A DNA stretch of 46,431 bases from an uncultured Pelagibacteraceae bacterium (GTDB lineage: Bacteria; Pseudomonadota; Alphaproteobacteria; Pelagibacterales; Pelagibacteraceae), in the NCBI GenBank assembly GCA_902566925.1, contig CACFKO010000009.1, forward strand, positions 1 through 46,431, read 5' to 3'. A model generated the notes under the pieces. That model worked only from the letters and a program-made list of their open reading frames with translations, ran no database searches and was not told where the DNA came from. This document shows positions 16,938 to 25,513 of the stretch, in pieces (position 1 is the first letter of the stretch; each line of letters begins with the position of its first letter). The position numbers were made by a program, and so were the translations under genes.

Positions 16938-17549
16938 TTAAGGAACTAACCAAGTAAATTTTTTTGATCCCATTAAATTAATTAAGGCTCTACGATGTCC
17001 TTTTGCAGCCAAATAAAGCCATTCAATACTTTTAATTTTACACTTTATTACGCTAAAATTCTTGTATCCCACTTCACTTTCCTCTTTGTTAAAATCAAAA
17101 TTATCAAACTTAGGATTTAGTCCGGAGGTAGGCTTTTGAGATAATGTTCCTGGTCCGCTAGTTACTAAGTAACATTTTCGACTAATATGACCGGTATTTT
17201 TCCAAGAGTCCTTTGTAATTTCGTTATTAAAATTTATCTCACATCGTACTTTTAATCTAAGCTGAATTTTTTCTTTTTTTCCATAAAACAATACCGAACA
17301 GTTTGGGTTTTTTTTTATTTTTTCTATCTTAGTTGATCTAATGTCGCTATGAAATTGAATAAAATTATCTTCTTTATTTACTTTTCTAAGTACTACTACT
17401 CTTCCATCTAGGTCTTCATTATTACCACATATAAATACGGGCGTTCTAAATTCCGAATTTCTATCTTTAACTGCACCCGTTAAAAGACTCCAAAGTTTTT
17501 TTTCTATCTCATTAAAATCTTCGTAATAGCTAACCTTTTCTTCTGACAC
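16938..17549 (-). CDS. Pyridoxamine 5'-phosphate oxidase-like FMN-binding protein
   Basis: 203 residues, split-barrel flavin-binding fold. GRVVVLRKVN (49-58), FIQFHSDIRSTKIEKIKKNP (64-83) and CSVLFYGKKEKIQLRL are the FMN-phosphate and dimer segments of this family. A conserved GTLSQKP lies in the second half, and the C-terminus has IEWLYL and HRRALI. It matches the pyridoxamine oxidase-like group rather than canonical PdxH, so PLP synthesis should not be assumed. It follows the beta-hydroxyacid dehydrogenase gene by 2 nt. Confidence 0.8.
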   Translation of the reverse strand: MSEEKVSYYEDFNEIEKKLWSLLTGAVKDRNSEFRTPVFICGNNEDLDGRVVVLRKVNKEDNFIQFHSDIRSTKIEKIKKNPNCSVLFYGKKEKIQLRLKVRCEINFNNEITKDSWKNTGHISRKCYLVTSGPGTLSQKPTSGLNPKFDNFDFNKEESEVGYKNFSVIKCKIKSIEWLYLAAKGHRRALINLMGSKKFTWLVP

Positions 17550-17551
17550 GA

Positions 17552-18418
17552 TTATTTTCTAAATCTTTTTATTAGACTGGAAGTATCCCACCTGTTTCCA
17601 CCCATTTTTTGTATTTCACCGTAGTACTCATCAATAATTTTTGTAATTGGTAGAGGCGAATTATTTCTTTTTGCTTCTTCCATTGCAATTTTTAAATCTT
17701 TTCTCATCCAATCTACAGCAAAACCATAATCAAATTTATTATCTAACATAGTTTTATATCTATTTTCCATTTGCCAAGACTGTGCTGCTCCTTTTGAAAT
17801 TGTTTCAATAACATCCTCCATTTTTAATTTAGCATTTATTCCAAAATTTATAGCCTCTGAAAGACCCTGAACTAGTCCGGCGATACAAATTTGATTTACC
17901 ATTTTAGCTAATTGGCCATTTCCAGCTGGACCAATTAATTTAATTTTTTTGCTGTAACAATCAATTATCGGTGATGCTTTTTTGTAAGTTTCAGTGTCTC
18001 CACCAATCATTACGGTTAAAGAACCATTTTCTGCACCTGCTTGACCACCTGATACTGGCGCATCTAAAAAATGAAAACCTTCACCTTTTGCTTTTTTATA
18101 AAGCTCTCTGGCAATTTCTGCAGAAGCAGTTGTATTATCAATATATACACAATTTGTTTTGGCAGATTTAAATAAACCATTTTCACCAAGTGCGACTTCT
18201 CTAAGATCATTGTCATTTCCAACACATGTAAATATAAAATCGCTATCTTGAGCTGCTTCTTTAGGAGTTTTTGCCAATTTACCTTTATAATCTTTAATCC
18301 ACTTTTCAGCTTTTGAAACAGTCCTATTAAAAACAGTTACATCGTGGCCGCCTTTTGATATATGTCCTGCCATGGGGTACCCCATAACACCGAGACCTAT
18401 GAAAGATATTTTAGACAT
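17552..18418 (-). CDS. NAD(P)-dependent beta-hydroxyacid dehydrogenase (GlxR/MmsB type)
   Basis: 288 residues. Dinucleotide loop GLGVMG (9-14 region), NRT at 31-33 (a basic residue hinting at NADP), substrate motif DAPVSGG (119-125), and the catalytic lysine Lys172 in GNGQLAKMVNQ. It belongs with 2-hydroxy-3-oxopropionate reductase and 3-hydroxyisobutyrate dehydrogenase; the substrate is not decidable here. Its start codon lies directly against that of the divergent MFS gene, leaving no intergenic DNA for a promoter. Confidence 0.88.
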   Translation of the reverse strand: MSKISFIGLGVMGYPMAGHISKGGHDVTVFNRTVSKAEKWIKDYKGKLAKTPKEAAQDSDFIFTCVGNDNDLREVALGENGLFKSAKTNCVYIDNTTASAEIARELYKKAKGEGFHFLDAPVSGGQAGAENGSLTVMIGGDTETYKKASPIIDCYSKKIKLIGPAGNGQLAKMVNQICIAGLVQGLSEAINFGINAKLKMEDVIETISKGAAQSWQMENRYKTMLDNKFDYGFAVDWMRKDLKIAMEEAKRNNSPLPITKIIDEYYGEIQKMGGNRWDTSSLIKRFRK

Positions 18419-19648
18419 ATGATAAATCTAAGCTTAAATAAAAAAGTTTTATTATTTGGAATTATATTTACATTTTTTTCAAGCTTTGGACAGAGTTTTT
18501 TTCTTGGATTGTTTAACCCAAGCATAAGAGATGAATTAAATATTACACATGGACAATTTGGCACAATTTATGCTTCAGCTACAATTTGCTCTAGTTTAGT
18601 TCTTATATGGTTTGGAAAAAAAATAGACGAAATTAGAATTTATAACTATTCAATGATTGTTATAGGTTTTTTATTCTTTTCTTCTTTATTTTTTTCTTTC
18701 ATTAATAGTATTTATTTTCTAATCGTAGCAATATTTTTGATGAGATTTTCCGGACAAGGTTTAATGTCTCATACTTCATCAACAACAATATCACGTTACT
18801 TTAATAAAAGGAGAGGCAAGGCCTTAAGTGGAATTTGGTTTGGTCTATCTTCTGCTGAATTCTTTTTACCAATTCTAATTGTATTTTTACTTTCTATTTT
18901 TTCTTGGAGAGTGATTTGGCAATTTATTTCTATAATAATTCTTATTATTTTACCTATAGTAGTTTTCTATACGATTAAAAATGTAACCATTGATTCAAGA
19001 GAGGGAAATATTTTAGATAATGATCAAAAAAAATTTAAAGACATTAAAAGTTGGAGAAGGTCAGAAGTTTTGAAGGATTTCAAATTTTATATAATTTCCC
19101 TTAATATGCTGGCGATGCCATGGATTGTAACAGGTGTTTTTATTTATCAATCATTTATAGCCGAGTCCAAACTATGGGGATCATATATTATTCCACAATC
19201 TTTTATGATTTATTCTGTAACTTCTATTTTAACTCTAATAGTCTCTGGTTTTTTAGTCGATAAATTTACAAGTAGAAAATTAATACCCTATATGAATGTA
19301 CCATTATTATTTGGACTAATAGTATTATATTTTTTTGATATATCTTATTCTGCTTATATATTTTTTGGTTTGATGGGGGTTTCAAATGGACTTGCCAATG
19401 TTTTAGGATCTTCAACTTGGGCAGAAATTTATGGAGTCAGATATTTGGGATCTATTAGAGCCTTAACAACAGCATTAATGGTATTCTCAACTGCTTTTGG
19501 TACAGCTTTATTTGGTATATTAATCGATAAAGGCTATACGATTGAGTATATTGTCTTAATAAGTATCCTTTATATAAGCTTATCTTTATTATTTTTATTG
19601 ATAATAAAAGGAACTGTTGAACCTATAAATTTAACAAAAAAAACTTGA
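18419..19648 (+). CDS. Major facilitator superfamily transporter
   Basis: 409 residues from the ATG at 18419, about 12 membrane helices. An in-frame ATG at 18362 would add 19 hydrophilic residues antisense to the neighbouring dehydrogenase; I prefer 18419 because the protein then begins just before helix 1 (KKVLLFGIIFTFF). The loop between helices 2 and 3 has WFGKKIDEIR, a variant of the MFS signature, and a central basic loop lies around residue 195-220. Substrate unknown; the monocarboxylate-like architecture and the neighbouring hydroxyacid dehydrogenase suggest an organic acid (inference). Confidence 0.85.
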   Translation: MINLSLNKKVLLFGIIFTFFSSFGQSFFLGLFNPSIRDELNITHGQFGTIYASATICSSLVLIWFGKKIDEIRIYNYSMIVIGFLFFSSLFFSFINSIYFLIVAIFLMRFSGQGLMSHTSSTTISRYFNKRRGKALSGIWFGLSSAEFFLPILIVFLLSIFSWRVIWQFISIIILIILPIVVFYTIKNVTIDSREGNILDNDQKKFKDIKSWRRSEVLKDFKFYIISLNMLAMPWIVTGVFIYQSFIAESKLWGSYIIPQSFMIYSVTSILTLIVSGFLVDKFTSRKLIPYMNVPLLFGLIVLYFFDISYSAYIFFGLMGVSNGLANVLGSSTWAEIYGVRYLGSIRALTTALMVFSTAFGTALFGILIDKGYTIEYIVLISILYISLSLLFLLIIKGTVEPINLTKKT

Positions 19649-19685
19649 TTTTGTCTTGGCTTTTTATTAACTATTGCTCATCATT

Positions 19686-20135
19686 ATGGCTCGTATCACC
19701 ATCGAAGATTGTCTAGATAAAGTTGAGAACCAATACGATTTGGTTTTATTGGCAAAAGAAAGAACATCACAATTAAACTCTGGAGCAGAAATGCTCGTTG
19801 ATGAGGATAATGATAAAAGAACCGTGGTTGCGCTTAGAGAGATTGCGGGAGGCAAACTTAGTGTTGAAGAATTGAGAAAGAATGCAATTTTAAGGCTAAG
19901 AAAAGAACCAGACGAAACTTTAGACGAAGAAGAAACTGAAGAGATAGTTTCTGATGATTTTGAAAAACAATATAAAGGTGAAGTTTCTAAAACTGGTGTA
20001 GCAGTACTTCCTTCTAAAAGAATGAGAAAAGCCCCGGTTCAAACAACATCTTCAAGTGATGATAAAGAAGATAAAAAAGAAACAGAAAAAACTCCTCTCG
20101 AATTAACAGAAGAAGTACAAGAAGAAAAAAAATAA
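19686..20135 (+). CDS. rpoZ: RNA polymerase omega subunit
   Basis: 149 residues. I start at the ATG giving [12 protein letters not shown], the canonical omega N-terminus; a start 12 nt earlier is open but not supported. Residues 1-65 are the conserved domain ([34 protein letters not shown]). The remaining ~80 residues are an acidic and lysine-rich low-complexity tail rich in Glu and Lys, making it longer than the 91-residue E. coli protein, as in many alphaproteobacteria. It assists assembly of beta' into RNA polymerase. Confidence 0.93.
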   Translation: MARITIEDCLDKVENQYDLVLLAKERTSQLNSGAEMLVDEDNDKRTVVALREIAGGKLSVEELRKNAILRLRKEPDETLDEEETEEIVSDDFEKQYKGEVSKTGVAVLPSKRMRKAPVQTTSSSDDKEDKKETEKTPLELTEEVQEEKK

Positions 20136-21128
20136 TTGACCATTAACAGAAAGATTTGTGTTGCTCCAATGATGGATTGTACGGACCGGCACGAAAGATA
20201 TTTTTTAAGATTATTAAGCAAAAATGTAATGCTCTATACAGAGATGGTAGCTACGAAATCAGCTATTCATGGAGATAGAAAAAAAATTTTAGAATTTAAC
20301 AAAGTTGAAAAGCCTCTAGCTCTCCAGGTCGGAGGTTCTGATAAAGAAGAATTATCAATAGTATGCAAAATAGCAGAAGACATGGGTTATGATGAAATAA
20401 ATATTAATCTTGGTTGTCCTAGCAAAAAGGTTCAAAAAAATAAATTTGGAGCTTGCCTAATTAAAGAGCCGGATCTAGTTGCTGAATGTATTAACAAAAT
20501 GACTTTATCATGCAAAATCCCAGTAACAGCGAAAACCAGAATAGGATTTGATGATGTAGAAAATTATGATTATTTAAATTCTTTTGTAAATAAAATTTCA
20601 GAAGCTGGATGTAAAACTATAATATTGCATGCTCGAAGAGCTATTTTGAAAGGACTTACACCGAAAGAAAATTTAAGAATACCAAAATTGAATTATCCTT
20701 TAGTTTATGAAATAAAAAAAAGAAATCAAAATTTGGAAATTATAATTAATGGAGGCATTACAAATACCGAACAAATTAAAGATCACTTAAAAAAATGTAA
20801 TGGAGTTATGATTGGCAGAGCCATTTATCAAAATCCATACTTTTTAGCTGAGATAGAAAATAAAATTTTTAATAACCAAAATATACTTTCAAGAACAGAG
20901 GTTGCAGAAAAATTAGTTGATTATGTCCAAGAGGAAGTAAAAAAAGGAACAAGGGTAAACCAAATTATGAGACATACTGTTGGTTTATATCATGGACAAA
21001 ATGGAGCAAATAAATGGAAAAGATATTTGAGTGATAATATGATGGCGAGAGACTCTGATTTTCAAAAAGTAAAACATATAATGACAATTGCACAAAACAA
21101 CGAAAAGGCTAACCAAGCCACCTCATGA
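20136..21128 (+). CDS. dusA: tRNA-dihydrouridine synthase A
   Basis: 330 residues. FMN TIM-barrel with VAPMMDCTDRHERYF (9-23), NLGCPS (91-96), catalytic Cys107 in FGACLIK and a basic TAKTRIG strand. The MMDxTDRHxRYF form marks DusA, which modifies U20/U20a of tRNA. The start is TTG at 20136, immediately after the rpoZ stop and in the same frame. No ATG occurs before the MMD motif, so a non-ATG start (or readthrough) is needed. Its end overlaps the next gene by 4 nt. Confidence 0.9.
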   Translation: MTINRKICVAPMMDCTDRHERYFLRLLSKNVMLYTEMVATKSAIHGDRKKILEFNKVEKPLALQVGGSDKEELSIVCKIAEDMGYDEININLGCPSKKVQKNKFGACLIKEPDLVAECINKMTLSCKIPVTAKTRIGFDDVENYDYLNSFVNKISEAGCKTIILHARRAILKGLTPKENLRIPKLNYPLVYEIKKRNQNLEIIINGGITNTEQIKDHLKKCNGVMIGRAIYQNPYFLAEIENKIFNNQNILSRTEVAEKLVDYVQEEVKKGTRVNQIMRHTVGLYHGQNGANKWKRYLSDNMMARDSDFQKVKHIMTIAQNNEKANQATS

Positions 21129-21955
21129 TTGAAACATTTGCAACAAACCAAATTTTATTTTTGTTATTAATAATGTCAGTAACAGCTGTAGTTGCAGGAT
21201 TTTTTGCAGGTTTTTTTGGTATTGGTGGTGGTATAATTACTGTTCCTTGCCTTTTTTATATCTTTGGGGCACTAGGAATAGACAAATCTTTTATTATGCA
21301 CTTAGCGGTTGGAACTTCGTTTGCAATAATTGTTCCTACAGCAATAATGTCTGTTTTTACTCATTACAAACACCATGCAGTAGATTTCGGTGTAATAAAA
21401 ACCTACGGAATATTCGTTGTTATTGGTGTTATAATCGGAAGTTTCTTTGCAGCATCAATGCAAACTAAATCTTTAGTTCTCTTTTTTAGTATAATTATAT
21501 ATTTATTGGCTCTTAATTTAATATTTCTTAAAGATAAAACAAAAATTAAATTAAAATTTAATTTATTACAAAGAACAGTGCTCGGTTTTATTGTTGGTTT
21601 TGTATCTTCATTAATGGGTATAGGAGGCGCAATTATGAATGTGCCAATATTAAAATTTGTTGGTTATACAATAAATAAAGCAATAGGAAGTGCAGCATCT
21701 ATTGGTTTTTTGATATCAGTATTTGGATGCTTAGGTTTTTTAGCTTCAGGAATATTAACCAAAACTCATATACCTTTAAGTGTTGGTTTTGTTAACATTC
21801 CGGCTTTTTTAATATTTATACCAATAACAATCTTTATGGCAAAAATTGGAGCTAGTACAGTTCATAAAATTAAGAGAGAAATGATAGCAAAATTATTTGG
21901 TTTTTTTTTAATTATAATAGCCAGCAGATTTTTGTACGATTATTTTAATCTTTAG
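21125..21955 (+). CDS. TauE/SafE family membrane permease
   Basis: 276 residues, about 8 membrane helices in two homologous halves. Each half opens with the family glycine motif: GFFAGFFGIGGGIITVP near residue 24 and GFVSSLMGIGGAIMNVP near residue 155. The family exports sulfite, sulfoacetate or related organosulfur anions, or is involved in sulfonate transport; the substrate here is unknown. Its stop overlaps the convergent mutase gene by 4 nt. Confidence 0.88.
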   Translation: MIETFATNQILFLLLIMSVTAVVAGFFAGFFGIGGGIITVPCLFYIFGALGIDKSFIMHLAVGTSFAIIVPTAIMSVFTHYKHHAVDFGVIKTYGIFVVIGVIIGSFFAASMQTKSLVLFFSIIIYLLALNLIFLKDKTKIKLKFNLLQRTVLGFIVGFVSSLMGIGGAIMNVPILKFVGYTINKAIGSAASIGFLISVFGCLGFLASGILTKTHIPLSVGFVNIPAFLIFIPITIFMAKIGASTVHKIKREMIAKLFGFFLIIIASRFLYDYFNL

Positions 21956-23394
21956 ATTTTTTGATCGTAGTTCCCAATTTTTCCGGTTTTTTGAAGCAGA
22001 TTGTCTATAAATTCAAATATTTTCTTCTTTCCTTTATTAGAGGATGTACTTTCTGTGACAACAACTAAAGAAGGTTTATTCGAAGATGCTCTTATTAGTC
22101 CCCACGACCCATCTTCCAAGACAAATCTAATTCCATTGACAGTTAAAATTTCTTTTATTAATTGATCATCTATTTTAATATTTTTATCCTTTATCTCTTG
22201 CACTTGTTTTACCATACTATCAACAACTATGTATTTTTCTTCATCTTTACAAAAAGGAGCCATAGTTGGCGATTGAAATGTTTCTGGAAGATCACTAATT
22301 ATTGAACTCATTTTTTTATCTTTGATATTTAATAATTGGCAAATCTGTATTGCAGAATTAATTCCATCATCATAACCGTACCCAATGGGTTCATTAAAAA
22401 AGAAATGTCCGCTTTTTTCAAATCCAGCCAAAGCTTTTTCTCTTTTCACTTTTCTTTTGATATGAGAATGTCCCGTTTTCCAGTATATTGTTTTACACTC
22501 ATTCTTTAAAAGAATACTATCCTTTCGGTATAAACCTGTTGATTTTACATCTACTATAAACTTAGATTTTTTATGCTTTTCAGAAAGACTCCTTGCAATT
22601 AGTAGACCAATTTTGTCTGAAAAAATTTCATTACCTTTGTCATCAATAACACCAACTCGATCTCCATCTCCATCAAAACCAAAACCAATATCAGCTTTAT
22701 TTTCTTTAACACATTTCGAAATTGCATTAAGCATTTTTAAATCCTCAGGATTGGGATTATATTTTGGAAATGTAAAATCTAGTTTGCAGTCTAATTCAAT
22801 TACTTCACAACCTATTCCTTTTAAAACTTTAGGCGCAAATATTCCTGCTGTTCCATTGCCACAAGCTACTACCACTTTTACTTTTTTATTTAATTTATTT
22901 TTTTTAATTAGGTCGTTAATATAAATTTTTTGAAAATCCTTTATATCTTTATTACTTCCTTTTCCGTTAAGAAATTTTTTATTTAACGTTATTTCTTTTA
23001 ATTCATTCATTTCTTCAGGAGCATGAGTTAAACCTTTTTCAATTCCCATTTTAACACCTGTCCAACCATTTTCATTATGACTGGCAGTTACCATTGCTAC
23101 TGCATCAGAATTTAATTTAAATTGAGCAAAATAAACCGTTGGTGTTAGTGACAAACCTATATCTTCAATATTACACCCGGTAGAAAGTAAACCTTTTTTT
23201 AAAGCAGATTTTACTTCTTCGCTGTATGATCTATAATCATGTCCAACAACAATCGTTGGGCTTGTTTTTTTGGTTTTTTTTATTACTTGTGTACCCAATC
23301 CTTTTCCTAATTCTTCAATACCATCCAAATCAATGTCATTGGGGTACAACCATCTGGCATCATATTCTCTAAAACCACTCTGCTTGATTTTCAT
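21952..23394 (-). CDS. manB: Phosphomannomutase/phosphoglucomutase
   Basis: 480 residues, four-domain alpha-D-phosphohexomutase. Phosphoserine Ser105 in TASHNENG, metal loop DGDGDR (241-246), sugar-binding GFEKSGHFFF, and a phosphate-binding RASSNKPSLVVVTES near residue 440. This matches the PMM/PGM (AlgC) group. It interconverts hexose-6- and hexose-1-phosphates and so supplies precursors for the nucleotide sugars used by the glycan genes. Substrate preference between mannose and glucose is not visible. Confidence 0.9.
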   Translation of the reverse strand: MKIKQSGFREYDARWLYPNDIDLDGIEELGKGLGTQVIKKTKKTSPTIVVGHDYRSYSEEVKSALKKGLLSTGCNIEDIGLSLTPTVYFAQFKLNSDAVAMVTASHNENGWTGVKMGIEKGLTHAPEEMNELKEITLNKKFLNGKGSNKDIKDFQKIYINDLIKKNKLNKKVKVVVACGNGTAGIFAPKVLKGIGCEVIELDCKLDFTFPKYNPNPEDLKMLNAISKCVKENKADIGFGFDGDGDRVGVIDDKGNEIFSDKIGLLIARSLSEKHKKSKFIVDVKSTGLYRKDSILLKNECKTIYWKTGHSHIKRKVKREKALAGFEKSGHFFFNEPIGYGYDDGINSAIQICQLLNIKDKKMSSIISDLPETFQSPTMAPFCKDEEKYIVVDSMVKQVQEIKDKNIKIDDQLIKEILTVNGIRFVLEDGSWGLIRASSNKPSLVVVTESTSSNKGKKKIFEFIDNLLQKTGKIGNYDQKI

Positions 23395-23476
23395 TATTTA
23401 TATAGATTTACTAACAGTAGATTTAACAGAATTAATTTAAACTTGAAAAAACAATTATGTTCGTGTAATGTTCTAT

Positions 23477-23504
23477 TGTAATGATTGTTATTTAGTATAT
23501 TAAT
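23477..23504 (+). promoter_or_regulatory. nrdA: Candidate nrdA promoter
   Basis: TTGTAA (23477-23482), 16 nt, TATTAA (23499-23504), in the 169-nt gap before nrdA, the longest gap of the window. A TATATT two bases earlier is an alternative -10. The rest of the gap (23395-23476) shows no RNA gene or other feature. Confidence 0.4.
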
Positions 23505-23514
23505 GTATCAGCAA

Positions 23515-23530
23515 CACAACATATAGTTGT
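23515..23530. promoter_or_regulatory. Candidate NrdR box
   Basis: ACACAACATATAGTTG fits 13 of 16 positions of the known NrdR consensus acaCwAtATaTwGtgt and has the expected imperfect dyad. It lies just after the candidate promoter, where a bound repressor would block transcription. NrdR sites normally come in pairs about 31-32 bp apart; I found no good partner. Confidence 0.5.
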
Positions 23531-23563
23531 TTTGTACTATAAGTCAGGTAAAATAAGAGAATT

Positions 23564-25513
23564 ATGAATAAAAACGTTTCTTTGGCAATAGAAAAAGCTG
23601 TCTCAAATTTAGATAAAATTGAAAATAATAACTTAAAAGACATTAATACCGCTAAGCCAGATTTATTTTCTTTAAATCATGAAACTGAATTGTTTCAAAA
23701 CGACAAAGGAATAACCATAAAAATTGACAGGTCTAGAGATACAAATTTAACCGATTTCGGAAGAGCAACTTTGAGCGATAGATACTTGGGTCACAACGAG
23801 TCTTACCAAGATTTATTTGCAAGAGTTGCTAGTACATATGCCGACAACAACATTCACGCCCAAAGAATTTATAATTACATAAGTAACCTATGGTTCATGC
23901 CTGCTACCCCAGTGCTTTCTAATGGGGGCACAGAAAGGGGTCTGCCAATATCATGCTTTTTGAACGAAGCGGGTGACAGTTTAGAGGGAATATTAGGTTT
24001 GTGGAGCGAAAACGTATGGTTAGCCGCAAGAGGCGGAGGTATAGGAAGTTATTGGGGCAACCTAAGATCTATTGGAGAAAAAATCGGAAAAGTCGGCAAG
24101 ACTTCAGGAATTATACCTTTTATAAAAGTTATGGACTCACTCACACTTGCAATTAGTCAAGGTTCTCTAAGAAGAGGATCGGCAGCCTGTTATCTTCCTA
24201 TCGATCATCCAGAGATAGAAGAGTTCATTGAAATGAGAAGACCTACTGGTGGAGACACTAATAGAAGATCTTTGAACTTACACCATGGTGTTTTAGTTTC
24301 AGATTCGTTCATGAGAGCTGTAGAGACAGACGGACAATGGGCGTTAAGAAGTCCAAAGGATGGTTCGGTACAAGCTACTCTTTCAGCTAGAAATTTATGG
24401 ATAAGACTTTTGACGGCTAGAGTTGAAACTGGAGAGCCGTATATAATTTATATTGATACAGTTAATCGTCAAATTCCTCAACATCATAAATTAGCAGGAC
24501 TGACTGTTAAAACTTCAAATCTTTGTAGTGAAATAACTCTTCCAACGGGAAAAGATAGAGATGGTAATGAAAGAACCGCGGTATGTTGTTTATCATCTTT
24601 GAATATAGAAAAATATGACGAATGGAAAGATGATAAAAATTTTGTAGAAGATGTTATGAGATTTTTGGATAATGTACTTCAAGATTTTATAAATAAAGCA
24701 CCTGATAGTTTTCAAAACGCAAAGTATGCAGCAATGAGAGAAAGAAGCGTAGGTTTAGGTGTTATGGGATTACATTCTTATTTTCAACAAAAAGGTATTC
24801 CTTTTGGATCAGTTATGAGCAAGGTTTGGAATAAAAAAATATTTTCAAATGTACAAAAAAAAGTTGATAAGGCCTCAAAAGATCTTGCTGAAGAAAGGGG
24901 AGCTTGTCCAGACGCAGAGGAGTTTGGTATAAAGGAGAGATTTTCAAACAAAACGGCAATTGCTCCAACCGCTTCCATCTCAATTATTTGCGGTGGTGCT
25001 TCTCCTGGTATTGAACCTATAGCTGCCAATAGTTATACACACAAAACATTATCTGGTTCTTATAATGTTAGAAATAAATATTTAGCAAAAACCCTTGAAA
25101 AATACAAAAAAAATACTGATGAAGTTTGGTCCAGTATTACCACAAATCAAGGTTCAGTTTCTCACTTAGATTTTTTAAGTAGTGAAGAAAAAGAAACATT
25201 CAAAACTGCTTTTGAAATTGATCAAAGATGGGTTGTTGAGTTAGGTGCAGATAGAACACCTCATATTTCACAAGCACAATCAATTAATGTTTTCATACCA
25301 GCAGATGTTCACAAAAAAGATCTTCATCAACTACACTTTCAGGCATGGAAAAAAGGGCTTAAAAGCCTTTATTATTGCAGATCTAAATCAATTCAAAGAG
25401 CAGAAAATATTAACTCAGGCTCATCAACAGATGTGACAAAGAATGTTTATTCAAACAAAAAAGAATCAAGTACAGATGAAAGTAAATATGAGGAATGTTT
25501 GTCATGTCAGTAA
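23564..25513 (+). CDS. nrdA: Class I ribonucleoside-diphosphate reductase, alpha subunit
   Basis: 649 residues. Redox pair Cys131 (PISCFLNE) and Cys341/342 (AVCCLSSLN), radical-site Cys321 with Asn319 and Glu323 (SNLCSEI), and C-terminal relay cysteines Cys645 and Cys648 in ECLSC. It reduces ribonucleotides to deoxyribonucleotides with NrdB. The first ~60 residues lack an ATP-cone-like sequence, so the usual dATP activity-switch domain seems absent; the specificity site may remain. Its end overlaps nrdB by 10 nt. The region before it carries a candidate NrdR box. Confidence 0.95.
   Translation: MNKNVSLAIEKAVSNLDKIENNNLKDINTAKPDLFSLNHETELFQNDKGITIKIDRSRDTNLTDFGRATLSDRYLGHNESYQDLFARVASTYADNNIHAQRIYNYISNLWFMPATPVLSNGGTERGLPISCFLNEAGDSLEGILGLWSENVWLAARGGGIGSYWGNLRSIGEKIGKVGKTSGIIPFIKVMDSLTLAISQGSLRRGSAACYLPIDHPEIEEFIEMRRPTGGDTNRRSLNLHHGVLVSDSFMRAVETDGQWALRSPKDGSVQATLSARNLWIRLLTARVETGEPYIIYIDTVNRQIPQHHKLAGLTVKTSNLCSEITLPTGKDRDGNERTAVCCLSSLNIEKYDEWKDDKNFVEDVMRFLDNVLQDFINKAPDSFQNAKYAAMRERSVGLGVMGLHSYFQQKGIPFGSVMSKVWNKKIFSNVQKKVDKASKDLAEERGACPDAEEFGIKERFSNKTAIAPTASISIICGGASPGIEPIAANSYTHKTLSGSYNVRNKYLAKTLEKYKKNTDEVWSSITTNQGSVSHLDFLSSEEKETFKTAFEIDQRWVVELGADRTPHISQAQSINVFIPADVHKKDLHQLHFQAWKKGLKSLYYCRSKSIQRAENINSGSSTDVTKNVYSNKKESSTDESKYEECLSCQ
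25490..25494 (+). promoter_or_regulatory. nrdB: Shine-Dalgarno site deciding the nrdB start
   Basis: GAGGA inside the nrdA 3' end. It is 9 nt before the ATG at 25504 but directly against the ATG at 25495, so it supports the later start. Confidence 0.6.

Noticed and set aside
23395..23563. tRNA or small RNA in the longest intergenic gap
   Set aside because: No cloverleaf, acceptor CCA or stable long stem; the content fits a promoter with an operator.
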